Positions 55,518 to 63,577 of a stretch of 64,000 nt of DNA are shown piece by piece. Each line of letters opens with the position of its first letter. The stretch's first letter is position 1. The position numbers were made by a program, and so were the translations under genes. The stretch covers positions 6,200,001-6,264,000 of the forward strand of contig NZ_JAPEOX010000001.1 of assembly GCF_026340675.1 (NCBI RefSeq). Direction: 5' to 3'. This DNA is from Streptomyces sp. NBC_01264. Its GTDB lineage: Bacteria > Actinomycetota > Actinomycetes > Streptomycetales > Streptomycetaceae. The notes under the pieces were generated by a model, which was not told the origin of the DNA, made no database searches, and was given only the letters and a program-made list of their open reading frames with translations.

Positions 55518-56657
55518 GTGACATTCGGAGAGCGAGAGCGCAACGTGGCCGCAGTCTCAGCCCGTCTTCCCGTCTTCCCCTGGGACAAGCTGGAGCCGTA
55601 CAAGGCGACGGCGGCGGCCCACCCGGACGGCATCGTCGACCTCTCGGTCGGCACCCCCGTCGACCCGGTGCCGGAGCTGATCCAGCGCGCCCTGATCGGG
55701 GCCGCGGACTCCCCGGGCTACCCGACGGTGTGGGGCACCCCCGCCCTGCGCGACGCGATCACCGGCTGGGTGCGCGAGCGCCTCGGCGCGAGCAACGCCG
55801 GGCACCGCAACGTCCTGCCGGTCGTCGGCTCCAAGGAACTGGTGGCCTGGCTGCCCACCCAGCTGGGCCTCGGCGCGGGCACTGGGACATTGAAAGACCA
55901 GGTGGCGTACCCCCGGCTGGCCTACCCGACGTACGAGGTCGGCGCGCGGCTGTGCGGCGCCGAGCCGGTGGTCTACGACGACCCCGCCACGGATCTCGAC
56001 CCGGCCCGCGTGAAGCTGCTCTGGCTCAACTCCCCGTCCAACCCCACCGGCAGGGTCCTCCCCAAGGAGGAACTCGTACGGATCGTGGCCTGGGCCCGCG
56101 AGCACGGGATCCTGATCTTCAGCGACGAGTGCTACCTGGAACTGGGCTGGGAGGCCGAGCCCGTCTCCGTCCTGCACGACGAGGTCTGCGGGGGCTCCTA
56201 CGAGGGCATCGTCGCCGTCCACTCGCTCTCCAAGCGCTCCAACCTGGCCGGGTACCGGGCGGCCTTCGTCGCCGGCGACGCCGAAGTCCTCGGCGAGCTG
56301 CTGCTGATCCGCAAGCACGGCGGCATGATGACCCCGGCCCCCGTGCAGGCGGCCACCGTCGCGGCCCTGGGCGACGACGCGCACGTCGAGGAGCAGCGGG
56401 TGCGCTACGCGGCCCGCCGCGCGGCGCTGCGCACGGCCCTGGAGGCCCACGGCTTCCGCGTCGAGCACAGCGAGGCCAGCCTGTACCTGTGGGTGACCCG
56501 CGACGAGCCCTGCTGGGACACGGTCGCCCACCTGGCCGGCCTGGGCATCCTGGTCGCGCCGGGCGACTTCTACGGCGAGGCGGGCGCGCACTTCGTCCGC
56601 GTGGCCTTCACGGCCACGGACGAGCGCGTCGAGGCGGCGGTCAAGCGGCTGAGCTGA
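55518..56657 (+). CDS. dapC: Succinyldiaminopimelate transaminase
   Basis: 379 residues from GTG 55518 (AGGAA 5 nt upstream). GTG 55545 would give a start MAAVSARLPVFPWDKL and may match homologues better. Class I/II PLP aminotransferase: PLP Lys in HSLSKRSNLAGYR (Lys near residue 238), SNPTGRVLPKEE and DECYLELGWE before it, RVAFTAT with the carboxylate Arg near the end. Converts N-succinyl-2-amino-6-oxopimelate to N-succinyl-LL-DAP; dapE lies 1.8 kb downstream, supporting the assignment. Confidence 0.9.
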   Translation: MTFGERERNVAAVSARLPVFPWDKLEPYKATAAAHPDGIVDLSVGTPVDPVPELIQRALIGAADSPGYPTVWGTPALRDAITGWVRERLGASNAGHRNVLPVVGSKELVAWLPTQLGLGAGTGTLKDQVAYPRLAYPTYEVGARLCGAEPVVYDDPATDLDPARVKLLWLNSPSNPTGRVLPKEELVRIVAWAREHGILIFSDECYLELGWEAEPVSVLHDEVCGGSYEGIVAVHSLSKRSNLAGYRAAFVAGDAEVLGELLLIRKHGGMMTPAPVQAATVAALGDDAHVEEQRVRYAARRAALRTALEAHGFRVEHSEASLYLWVTRDEPCWDTVAHLAGLGILVAPGDFYGEAGAHFVRVAFTATDERVEAAVKRLS

Positions 56658-56700
56658 TCCGGCCGGACCCGTCAGGGGTCCGACCGGAACCGTGAACGGC

Positions 56701-56738
56701 CCGAGGGGCCCGGGAGTTCGTGCTCCCGGGCCCCTCGG
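56701..56738. terminator. Perfect 16-bp hairpin between convergent genes
   Basis: CCGAGGGGCCCGGGAG (56701-56716), loop TTCGTG, CTCCCGGGCCCCTCGG (56723-56738). Can terminate dapC and the minus-strand gene at 56757. Confidence 0.8.
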
Positions 56739-56756
56739 CGTTCATGGCGGCGGCTG

Positions 56757-57116
56757 CTAGCCGAGGCCGGGCAGCCCGCCCGGAAGACCGCCGGGAAGAC
56801 CGCCAGGCAGTCCGCCGGGCAGGCCGCCGCCCGGCAGCCCGCCACCGGCGAGCGGCAGACCCGCCAGCAGGCTGCCCGCGGCGCCGGTCACCTCGTCGGC
56901 CGGCGCGGGGGCCGGAAGGGCCGAGGCGGACACGGCATCGGTGGCGGTGTCGCCCGCGGCGGCGACCGTCGCGTCCGGCGCGGTGAGCGCGCCCAGCTGC
57001 GGCACGGACTCCAGGCCCGCGGCGCTGGCCGCGCCGGCCGCACCGACCACGGGCGCTGCCCCGGCTGCGACGAGCAGCGCGGCACGGGCGATCCGGCGGG
57101 TCAGGGGGAAGGACAT
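56757..57116 (-). CDS. Small secreted Gly-Leu-Pro-rich protein
   Basis: 119 residues from ATG 57116 (AGGAGC 5 nt upstream); the longer frame from 57155 is not needed. Classical signal peptide (FPLTRRIARAALLVAAGAAP, cleavage likely after ASA). The mature part is Ala/Pro-rich and ends in repeats of GGLPGGLPGG. No Cys. Resembles exported streptomycete structural proteins of unknown role. Confidence 0.72.
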   Translation of the reverse strand: MSFPLTRRIARAALLVAAGAAPVVGAAGAASAAGLESVPQLGALTAPDATVAAAGDTATDAVSASALPAPAPADEVTGAAGSLLAGLPLAGGGLPGGGLPGGLPGGLPGGLPGGLPGLG

Positions 57117-57354
57117 GTTGCTCCTAAGCGGTAGCGGCTGAGTACGCCGTGACAACCGCTCGCAGGGGGGCGCGAGTTGCGGAGCCGGTGGGTAAAGGAT
57201 CAGTAACGGATCGTTTAATCGGCTTCCGGGCCGACCGCTCGGAACATGCGCCGACCTGCGGTTGTGTGCCCGCCGGGACCCCCGTGTCCGCCGTACGGGT
57301 CACCCCCGAACGGGCGACAGGCCGCACGCCTGTCCACCAGGACTTCGCGGGACG

Positions 57355-58383
57355 TCAGCCGCGCACGAAGATCCGTACCTGGCCCGGACCCGCGGCGGCG
57401 GGATCCCCGGCGCCGTTCCCCGAGCCCGCCGCGCCCCGGTCCTGCCAGCGGTCGCCGTCCTTGCCCGCGACCCAGGACTTCCCGCCGTACGAGACCCGCG
57501 TGATCCCCAGCTCGCGGGAGCCGGCCACCGCCCACTGCGCGAGCACCCGGCCGGTCCGGGCCGCCGGATCCCCGCCGCCGGGCTTCGCCACCAGGGTCAC
57601 CTCGGACTCGGCGGGCGCTCCGGCGCCCTTCCCGGTGCCTTGACCGGACGCCGGACCGGCCGGGGCCGCGGGCAGCGTGTACAGGGGGGTCTTGCCGAGC
57701 AGCCGGGTCAGCTCCGCCCGGACCTTCGCCGGATCGCCGGCCCGGACGGGCGCGGGCCCGGTACAGGTCAGGTGACCGGCGCCGGTGAAGGCCGCGGTCA
57801 GCACGGTGGCGTCCGGCTCGTGCTTCGCGTAGGCCTGCGGGAAGCCGCTCAGCTGAACCTTCTGCGCCGCCACCGTCAGCGGGAGCCGCGAGTACCCCTT
57901 GATCTCGGCCAGCCGGTCGTAGAAGATCCCGGCCGAGTACACGGGGTCCATGATCTGGCCCGGCGTGCCCCAGCCCTGCGAGGGCCGCTGCTGGAACAGG
58001 CCCAGCGAATCGCGGTCGCCGTGGTCGAGGTTGCGCAGGGCCGACTCCTGCATCGCGGTCGCCAGCGCGATCGTCACGGCCCGGTCGGGCATCCCCTTGG
58101 AGACCCCGACGGCGGCTATCGTCGCCGCGTTCGACGCCTGCTCGGGGGACATCTCGTCGAACTGGCCGGAAGCCTTCGTACCGCTCTTCCCGTCGGCCGA
58201 GGCCGTGCAGTAGGGCACGCCCGCGTTGTCGTTCGACTCGCGCTGCACCACGAAGTACCCGGCGACCGCCACCAGCACCAGGAAGCCCGCGGCCCAGCGG
58301 AGCGGGCGACGGCGGCGGCGAGGGCGGGAGTGATCGGTCTGCGGCACGCCGCCCACCGTACTTGAGCCATATGACGCGTCCAT
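57355..58383 (-). CDS. Membrane-anchored protein with lysozyme/transglycosylase-like motif
   Basis: 342 residues from ATG 58383; the frame opens at TTG 58398 and GTG codons slightly downstream are also possible. Basic N-terminus (SRPRRRRRPLRWAAG), one membrane helix (about 30-50), then an extracytoplasmic region with ATAMQESALRNLDHGDRDSL and GLFQQRPSQGWGTPGQIMDP. The ES-x-GLFQ pattern resembles lysozyme-fold/transglycosylase active sites with Glu in QES. The C-terminal 120 residues are Gly/Ala-rich with a final RIFVRG. Often annotated loosely as heavy-metal transporter in databases, for which I see no support. Divergent from dapE. Confidence 0.75.
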   Translation of the reverse strand: MDASYGSSTVGGVPQTDHSRPRRRRRPLRWAAGFLVLVAVAGYFVVQRESNDNAGVPYCTASADGKSGTKASGQFDEMSPEQASNAATIAAVGVSKGMPDRAVTIALATAMQESALRNLDHGDRDSLGLFQQRPSQGWGTPGQIMDPVYSAGIFYDRLAEIKGYSRLPLTVAAQKVQLSGFPQAYAKHEPDATVLTAAFTGAGHLTCTGPAPVRAGDPAKVRAELTRLLGKTPLYTLPAAPAGPASGQGTGKGAGAPAESEVTLVAKPGGGDPAARTGRVLAQWAVAGSRELGITRVSYGGKSWVAGKDGDRWQDRGAAGSGNGAGDPAAAGPGQVRIFVRG

Positions 58384-58421
58384 CGGCCGGACGGACAAGG
58401 CCTCGCCGCAGCCCGGGGTAT

Positions 58422-58427
58422 TAGGGT
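58422..58427 (+). promoter_or_regulatory. Candidate -10 hexamer (TAGGGT) for a leaderless dapE transcript
   Basis: TAGGGT, 6 nt, then ATG 58434, with no Shine-Dalgarno. Same geometry as mshB. Confidence 0.5.
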
Positions 58428-58433
58428 CAGCTC

Positions 58434-59528
58434 ATGTCCGAATCCGAGCTGGACCTCACCCTGGACGCCGCCGAGCTGACCGCCCGGCTCGTCGACATCC
58501 CCTCCGTGAGCGGCGACGAGAAGGTACTCGCCGACCTCGTGGAACACGCCTTGCGCGGCCTGCCGCACCTGACCGTGGACCGCTTCGGCAACAACGTGGT
58601 CGCACGCACCCACCTGGGCCGCGCCGAACGCGTCGTACTCGCCGGGCACCTCGACACCGTGCCGATCGCCGACAACGTGCCCTCCCGCCTCGACGAGAAC
58701 GACGTCCTGTGGGGATGCGGCACCACCGACATGAAGTCGGGCGTGGCCGTGCAGCTGCGCATCGCCGCCACGGTCCCCGAGCCCAACCGGGACCTCACCT
58801 TCGTCTTCTACGACCAGGAAGAGGTCGCCGCCGACCTCAACGGCCTCGGCAAGGTCGCCGAAGCCCACCCGGACTGGCTGACCGGCGACTTCGCCGTCCT
58901 CCTCGAACCCTCCAACGCCGAGGTCGAGGGCGGCTGCCAGGGCACCCTGCGCGTCCTGCTCCGCACGTCCGGCGAGCGCGCCCACTCCGCGCGCAGCTGG
59001 ATGGGCTCCAACGCCATCCACGCGGCGAGCCCGATCCTGGCCACGCTCGCGGCGTACGAGCCCCGCAAGCCCGTGATCGACGGCCTGGAGTACCACGAGG
59101 GCCTCAACGCGGTCCGCATCGACGGCGGCGTCGCCAACAACGTCATCCCCCACGCGTGCACGGTGACGGTCAACTTCCGCTTCGCCCCCGACCGCAGCAC
59201 GGACGAGGCGATCGCCCACGTCCGCGAGGTCTTCGCGGACTGCGACATCGACGAGTTCGTGATCGACGACCTCTCCCCGGGCGCCCTCCCCGGCCTCTCC
59301 CACCCGGCCGCCGCGGCCTTCATGGAGGCCGTCGGCGGACACGCCATGCCGAAGTTCGGCTGGACGGACGTCTCCCGCTTCAGCGCCCTGGGCGTCCCGG
59401 CGGTCAACTACGGCCCGGGCGACGCCCTGCTGGCCCACAAGGCCGACGAGCGGGTGGAGACGAAGGCGATCCTCCACTGCGAGGAGCGGCTCCGCGCCTG
59501 GCTGACCAGCCCGTCGACCGGGCGGTAA
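58434..59528 (+). CDS. dapE: Succinyl-diaminopimelate desuccinylase
   Basis: 364 residues. M20 metallopeptidase family: metal ligands in LAGHLDTVPIADN, CGTTDMKSGVAV, and catalytic Glu pair in YDQEEVAADLNG; dimerisation domain at about 180-290; late His in LAHKADERVETK. Hydrolyses N-succinyl-LL-DAP to LL-DAP for lysine and cell wall. No Shine-Dalgarno; likely leaderless. Its partner dapC is 1.8 kb upstream. dapD is not in the window. Confidence 0.95.
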   Translation: MSESELDLTLDAAELTARLVDIPSVSGDEKVLADLVEHALRGLPHLTVDRFGNNVVARTHLGRAERVVLAGHLDTVPIADNVPSRLDENDVLWGCGTTDMKSGVAVQLRIAATVPEPNRDLTFVFYDQEEVAADLNGLGKVAEAHPDWLTGDFAVLLEPSNAEVEGGCQGTLRVLLRTSGERAHSARSWMGSNAIHAASPILATLAAYEPRKPVIDGLEYHEGLNAVRIDGGVANNVIPHACTVTVNFRFAPDRSTDEAIAHVREVFADCDIDEFVIDDLSPGALPGLSHPAAAAFMEAVGGHAMPKFGWTDVSRFSALGVPAVNYGPGDALLAHKADERVETKAILHCEERLRAWLTSPSTGR

Positions 59529-59589
59529 CGGCGTCCGGCCGTCCCCTGCGGAGCGGGACGGCCGGTACCGGGGAACCGTTGCGGGCGGC

Positions 59590-61095
59590 TCAGAACCTCG
59601 GGTCCGGGGACTGGGCCGCGCACAGCTCCGCGGCCTCCTCCGGCGTCTCGACGGAGGGCGGGGAACCGTCGAGCGGCTGGCGCGCGGTCTCCTTCATGCA
59701 GGCCACGGCGATGATGCCGACCAGCGCCGCCCCCATCGAGTAGTAGGCGGGCATCAGGTTCGAGCCGCTCCAGCTGATCAGGGCGGTGACCACCAGCGGG
59801 GTCGTTCCGCCGAAGAGCGAGGTCGACAGGTTGTACCCGACCGACAGGGAGCCGTACCGGACCCGCGTCGGGAACAGCGCGGGCAGGGCGGCGGACATCG
59901 TCGCGAGCATGCAGACGAGCGACAGCCCCAGCGCGATCATGCCCAGCCCGACCGCGAGGACCCCGGCCTGGCGGATCAGGAGGAACGCGGGCAGGGAGAG
60001 CAGGAAGAACCCCGCCATGCCCGTCATCAGCACGGGCTTGCGGCCGAAGCGGTCGGAGAGCTTGCCGACCCGGCTGATCACCAGCATCAGGAAGGCCATC
60101 ATGCCGAGCAGGACGAGCAGGCCGTGCGTCTCGCTGTAGCCCAGCTCGTCGGACAGATAGGTCGGCAGGTACGACAACACCAGGTAGACGTTGATGTTGT
60201 ACGCGCCGACCAGGCAGACGCACAGGACCAGCGTCGGCCAGTAGTCGCGGAAGATCTTCGCGAGGTCGCCCGTGGTGGTGGTCTCCGCGGAGGCCGTAGC
60301 CTCCGCGGCCTCCGCGGCGGGCGCCTTGACGCCCTCCAGCTTCTGGAAGGCGGGGGTCTCGTCCAGGCGCAGCCGCAGGTAGAGGCCGACCAGGCCCAGC
60401 GGCCCGGCGACGAGGAAGGGGACGCGCCAGCCCCAGGCCTCCATCTGGCCGTCGTCGAGCACGGCGTACAGCGTGGTGACGAGGCCGGCTGCGCCGACGT
60501 ACCCGGCCAGGGTGCCGAACTCCAGGAAGCTGCCGAAGAACCCGCGGCGCTTGTCGGGCGCGTACTCGGCGATGAAGGTGGAGGCGCCGCCGTACTCACC
60601 GCCGGTCGAGAAACCCTGCACCATGCGGAAGAGGATCAGCAGGGCGGGGGCCCACAGGCCGATCGCGTCGTGCGAGGGGATGAGCCCGATCGCGAACGTG
60701 CCCACCGCCATCATGATCATGGTGAGGGCCAGGACCCGCTTGCGGCCGAGCCGGTCGCCCATCGGGCCGAAGAACATCCCGCCCAGCGGCCGGACCAGGA
60801 AGGCCACGGCGAAGGTGGCGAACGAGGACAGCAGCTGGGTGGTGTCGTTCCCGGACGGGAAGAAGACGTGCCCGAGGGTGACGGCCAGGTAGGAGTAGAT
60901 GCCGAAGTCGAACCACTCCATGGCATTGCCGAGCGAGGCCGCCTTGACGGCGCGCATCACCGTCGCCTCGTCCGTGACGGTGATGTCCGTCCTGCGGAGT
61001 CTGGGATTCCTGCGCTGCCTGACGGCACGGAACAGGATCGGGTGGCGCTTCACCGCTGCGGGATCGGCCACCTGTGGGGGGTTGGGGGCGGCCAT
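59590..61095 (-). CDS. MFS transporter, metabolite:H+ symporter (proline/betaine-like) family
   Basis: 501 residues from ATG 61095 (GGAAAGGA upstream), preferred over the frame opening at 61191. Twelve helices; the MHS signatures SLGNAMEWFDFGIYSYLAVT and GPMGDRLGRKRVLALTMIMM are clear, as is STGGEYGGASTFIAEYAPDK. Related to ProP/KgtP/ShiA transporters of osmolytes or organic acids. Substrate unknown. Has an Ala/Glu/Thr-rich central loop (APAAEAAEATASAETTTT). The C-terminus is slightly acidic. Confidence 0.92.
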   Translation of the reverse strand: MAAPNPPQVADPAAVKRHPILFRAVRQRRNPRLRRTDITVTDEATVMRAVKAASLGNAMEWFDFGIYSYLAVTLGHVFFPSGNDTTQLLSSFATFAVAFLVRPLGGMFFGPMGDRLGRKRVLALTMIMMAVGTFAIGLIPSHDAIGLWAPALLILFRMVQGFSTGGEYGGASTFIAEYAPDKRRGFFGSFLEFGTLAGYVGAAGLVTTLYAVLDDGQMEAWGWRVPFLVAGPLGLVGLYLRLRLDETPAFQKLEGVKAPAAEAAEATASAETTTTGDLAKIFRDYWPTLVLCVCLVGAYNINVYLVLSYLPTYLSDELGYSETHGLLVLLGMMAFLMLVISRVGKLSDRFGRKPVLMTGMAGFFLLSLPAFLLIRQAGVLAVGLGMIALGLSLVCMLATMSAALPALFPTRVRYGSLSVGYNLSTSLFGGTTPLVVTALISWSGSNLMPAYYSMGAALVGIIAVACMKETARQPLDGSPPSVETPEEAAELCAAQSPDPRF

Positions 61096-61214
61096 GGGCC
61101 GGTCCTTTCCTCGGTGGGTGCTCCAGCAATCCCGTCTGTGCGGTGATCGTGTTCGCAAACGGTCCGGGCGGCCGAATGCGATGTGGATCACACCGTTCCT
61201 TTGCGGCCACGCCA

Positions 61215-61231
61215 GGAACTCGTCGAGTTCC
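61215..61231. promoter_or_regulatory. Palindrome GGAACTCG-T-CGAGTTCC
   Basis: Perfect 8+1+8 inverted repeat in the divergent region between the MFS gene (start 61095) and the LOG-type gene (start 61291). Candidate operator. A possible promoter for the latter, TTGGTC (61233) - 16 nt - TAACCT, lies immediately downstream. Confidence 0.4.
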
Positions 61232-61290
61232 GTTGGTCGTCACCCCCGTGCGCCTAACCTGATCCAACGATCAGCAGGAGGGAGCACATC

Positions 61291-62049
61291 ATGGGCAACC
61301 CTGAAGGGTCCGCTCGTCGTCGGCCCGAGGAGCAGCAGCTCGGGCCGGTGCTGAGGAGGCGGGGCCAGGTGCAGGCCGGCAGTACGACGGACCAGCGGCT
61401 GCTGGATTCGGCCGGGCCCTCCGAGTGGGTGCACACCGATCCGTGGCGGGTCCTGCGCATCCAGTCGGAGTTCATCGAGGGCTTCGGCACGCTGGCGGAG
61501 CTGCCGCCGGCGATCAGCGTGTTCGGCTCCGCGCGGACGCCCGTGGGCTCGCCGGAGTACGAGGCGGGCGTGCGGATCGGCGGCGCGCTCGTGGAGGCCG
61601 GCTTCGCGGTGATCACGGGCGGCGGTCCGGGCGCGATGGAGGCGGCCAACAAGGGCGCGCGGGAGGCGGGCGGCCTCTCGGTCGGCCTGGGCATCGAGCT
61701 GCCCTTCGAGCAGGGGCTCAACGAGCACGTCGACCTCGGGCTGAACTTCCGCTACTTCTTCGTCCGCAAGACGATGTTCGTGAAGTACAGCCAGGGCTTC
61801 GTGGTCCTGCCGGGTGGGCTCGGGACCCTCGACGAGATGTTCGAGGCCCTGACCCTGGTCCAGACGCAGAAGATCACCCGCTTCCCGATCGTGCTGTTCG
61901 GCACGGCGTACTGGAGCGGGCTCATCGACTGGCTGAAGAACACGGTCATCGCCCAGGGCAAGGCCTCGGAGAAGGACCTCTACCTGTTCCACGTCACCGA
62001 CGACGTGGACGAGGCGATCGCACTCGTGACGAAGGAAGTCGGCTTGTAG
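61291..62049 (+). CDS. LOG-family (TIGR00730) nucleoside 5'-monophosphate phosphoribohydrolase-like protein
   Basis: 252 residues from ATG 61291 (AGGAGGG upstream). Rossmann-like lysine-decarboxylase-like fold of the LOG family: SVFGSARTPVGSP, TGGGPGAMEAANKGAREAGG, and the diagnostic PGGLGTLDEMFEALTLVQT. Members release cytokinin-type bases from their ribotides; homologues (for example Rv1205) sit in the same dapE/folP2/tag neighbourhood. Followed by a 14-bp terminator. Confidence 0.92.
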   Translation: MGNPEGSARRRPEEQQLGPVLRRRGQVQAGSTTDQRLLDSAGPSEWVHTDPWRVLRIQSEFIEGFGTLAELPPAISVFGSARTPVGSPEYEAGVRIGGALVEAGFAVITGGGPGAMEAANKGAREAGGLSVGLGIELPFEQGLNEHVDLGLNFRYFFVRKTMFVKYSQGFVVLPGGLGTLDEMFEALTLVQTQKITRFPIVLFGTAYWSGLIDWLKNTVIAQGKASEKDLYLFHVTDDVDEAIALVTKEVGL

Positions 62050-62069
62050 GACCGCCGCTGACGGCTGGG

Positions 62070-62101
62070 CCGGCCCCCGGCGGGCGACCGCCGGGGGCCG
62101 G
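62070..62101 (+). terminator. 14-bp hairpin after the LOG-type gene
   Basis: CCGGCCCCCGGCGG (62070-62083), tetraloop GCGA, CCGCCGGGGGCCGG (62088-62101). Confidence 0.75.
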
Positions 62102-62116
62102 TGGTGCCGCCGGGTG

Positions 62117-62180
62117 GGCTCAGGCGAGGCCTCGGCGGGCGACTGCCGGGGGGCCTGGATCGTGCGGACCATGTCCAGGA
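62117..62180 (-). pseudogene. Duplicated 3' fragment of folP
   Basis: 64 bp that match the last 71 bp of folP (62266-62336) except for one 7-nt deletion (CGGTGGC missing). On the minus strand it begins CTGGACATGGTCCGCACGAT, i.e. LDMVRTIQ, then shifts frame at the deletion. Same orientation, 149 bp apart: a direct duplication or the relic of a second folP copy. Confidence 0.8.
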
Positions 62181-62268
62181 ACTCCTTCTTCACGCCGCTC
62201 TCGCGCGCGGTTCGGCGCCGGGGCGCCTCACCGGCTTCGAGCGGCTGCGCCGGCCTCCGGCCGTCGGC

Positions 62269-63129
62269 TCAGGCGAGGCCTCGGCGGGCGACTGCCGGGG
62301 GGCGGTGGCCCTGGATCGTGCGGACCATGTCCAGGATTTGTTTGGTCTCCGCGACTTCGTGGACGCGGTAGACCTGGGCGCCCAGCCAGGCCGAGACGGC
62401 CGTCGTGGCCAGGGTGCCCAGGAGGCGTTCCTTCACCGGCTTGTCGAGGGTCTCGCCCACGAAGTCCTTGTTGGAGAGGGAGACCAGGACCGGCCAGCCC
62501 GTCTCCGTCATCTCCGAGAGGCGGCGGGTGGCCTCCAGGGAGTGGCGGGTGTTCTTCCCGAAGTCGTGGCCCGGGTCGATCATGATCGACTCGCGGGGGA
62601 CGCCCAGCGCCGCCGCGCGCTCGGCCAGGCCGACCGTGACGCGCAGGATGTCCTCCATCACGTCCTCGTACTCCGTCCGGTGCGGCCGGGTCCGCGGCTC
62701 GACCCCGCCCGCGTGGGTGCAGACGATGCCCGCGCCGTAGCGCGCGGCGACCTCCGCGAGCTTCGGGTCCACCCCGCCCCACGCGTCGTTGAGGAGGTCC
62801 GCCCCGGCCTCGCACACGGCCTCGCCGACCTCGTGGCGCCAGGTGTCGACACTGATCACCACGTCCGGGTGGCGGCGGCGCACCTCGGCCACGAAGCCCA
62901 CCGTGCGCCGGGCCTCCTCCGCCGCGTCCACGTGGTCGCCGGGACCGGCCTTCACCCCGCCGATGTCGATGATCGCCGCGCCCTCGGCCACCGCCTGCTC
63001 GACCCGGGCCAGGGCCGGCTCGTCCTGGAAGGTCGCTCCCTGGTCGTAAAAGGAGTCAGGGGTCCGGTTCACGATGGCCATGATCACCGGCTCGTGGTCG
63101 TCGAACTCGCGCCTGCCCAGTCGCAGCAT
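62269..63129 (-). CDS. folP: Dihydropteroate synthase homologue, FolP2 type
   Basis: 286 residues from ATG 63129 (GGAGGAAAG upstream). TIM-barrel DHPS family: IMAIVNRTPDSFYDQGATF, ISVDTWRHEV, LLNDAWGG, IDPGHDFGKNTRHSLE, GWPVLVSLSNKDFVGE, YRVHEVAETKQ. Canonical DHPS has GGESTRPG in loop 2; here it is DIGGVKAGPG, lacking the Ser-Thr-Arg. That is also the state of mycobacterial FolP2, which is reported not to supply DHPS function; with the same neighbours (LOG, DivIVA-like, tag), this is most likely FolP2. True substrate unknown. The 3' end is duplicated nearby. Confidence 0.88.
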   Translation of the reverse strand: MLRLGRREFDDHEPVIMAIVNRTPDSFYDQGATFQDEPALARVEQAVAEGAAIIDIGGVKAGPGDHVDAAEEARRTVGFVAEVRRRHPDVVISVDTWRHEVGEAVCEAGADLLNDAWGGVDPKLAEVAARYGAGIVCTHAGGVEPRTRPHRTEYEDVMEDILRVTVGLAERAAALGVPRESIMIDPGHDFGKNTRHSLEATRRLSEMTETGWPVLVSLSNKDFVGETLDKPVKERLLGTLATTAVSAWLGAQVYRVHEVAETKQILDMVRTIQGHRPPAVARRGLA

Positions 63130-63211
63130 CCTGCTCTTTCCTCCTTCGGCGACCCTCGCGCCTCGCCTGCGACCTTAACCTGGTGGCCGGAGTCTCTCAG
63201 GGGAGTTGATC

Positions 63212-63577
63212 GTGTTCGCGTTCTTGCTCATCGCGCTGGTCGTGGTCGTCGCGGGAGTCACCCTCGCGGTGGCCGGCGGGGGGTCCGAGGCCGTGCTCCC
63301 GGATGCCGAGCCCGACCGGCTGTCCGACGCCCTCCCGGAGAACCGGCCCGTCGTACGGGCGGACATCGACGAGCTGCGCCTGCCCGTGGCCCCGCGGGGC
63401 TACCGGATGTCCGACGTGGACGACGTACTGGAGCGGCTGGCGGCGGAGCTTGCGGAGCGTGACGCGCGGATCGCCGAGCTGACCGCGGCGGGTGCCGGTG
63501 CGGGCGCGGGTCCGGGTGCCGGCGTCGCGGAGTCCGCCGGTGCCTCCGTGGACCTGACCAAGGGAGCCGAGCAATGA
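63212..63577 (+). CDS. Membrane-anchored DivIVA-like protein
   Basis: 121 residues from GTG 63212 (GGGGAG 6 nt upstream); TTG 63206 lies directly after that site and is less likely. N-terminal membrane helix (FAFLLIALVVVVAGVTLAVA), then a DivIVA-type short motif LPVAPRGYRMSDVDDVLERL followed by coiled coil and a Gly/Ala tail. The RGYxxxDVDxFL-like pattern is typical of DivIVA/Wag31 heads. Homologues sit next to folP2 and tag in Mycobacterium. May act at polar growth sites. Overlaps tag by ATGA. Confidence 0.85.
   Translation: MFAFLLIALVVVVAGVTLAVAGGGSEAVLPDAEPDRLSDALPENRPVVRADIDELRLPVAPRGYRMSDVDDVLERLAAELAERDARIAELTAAGAGAGAGPGAGVAESAGASVDLTKGAEQ

Noticed and set aside
61180..61192. TGTG-GAT-CACA as CRP-type operator
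   Set aside because: Spacing (3 nt) is too short for the TGTGA-N6-TCACA consensus.
62101..62268. Minus-strand frame 61240-62193 as a gene containing LDMVRTIQ
   Set aside because: The match comes from the short folP fragment; the rest is antisense to the LOG-type gene.
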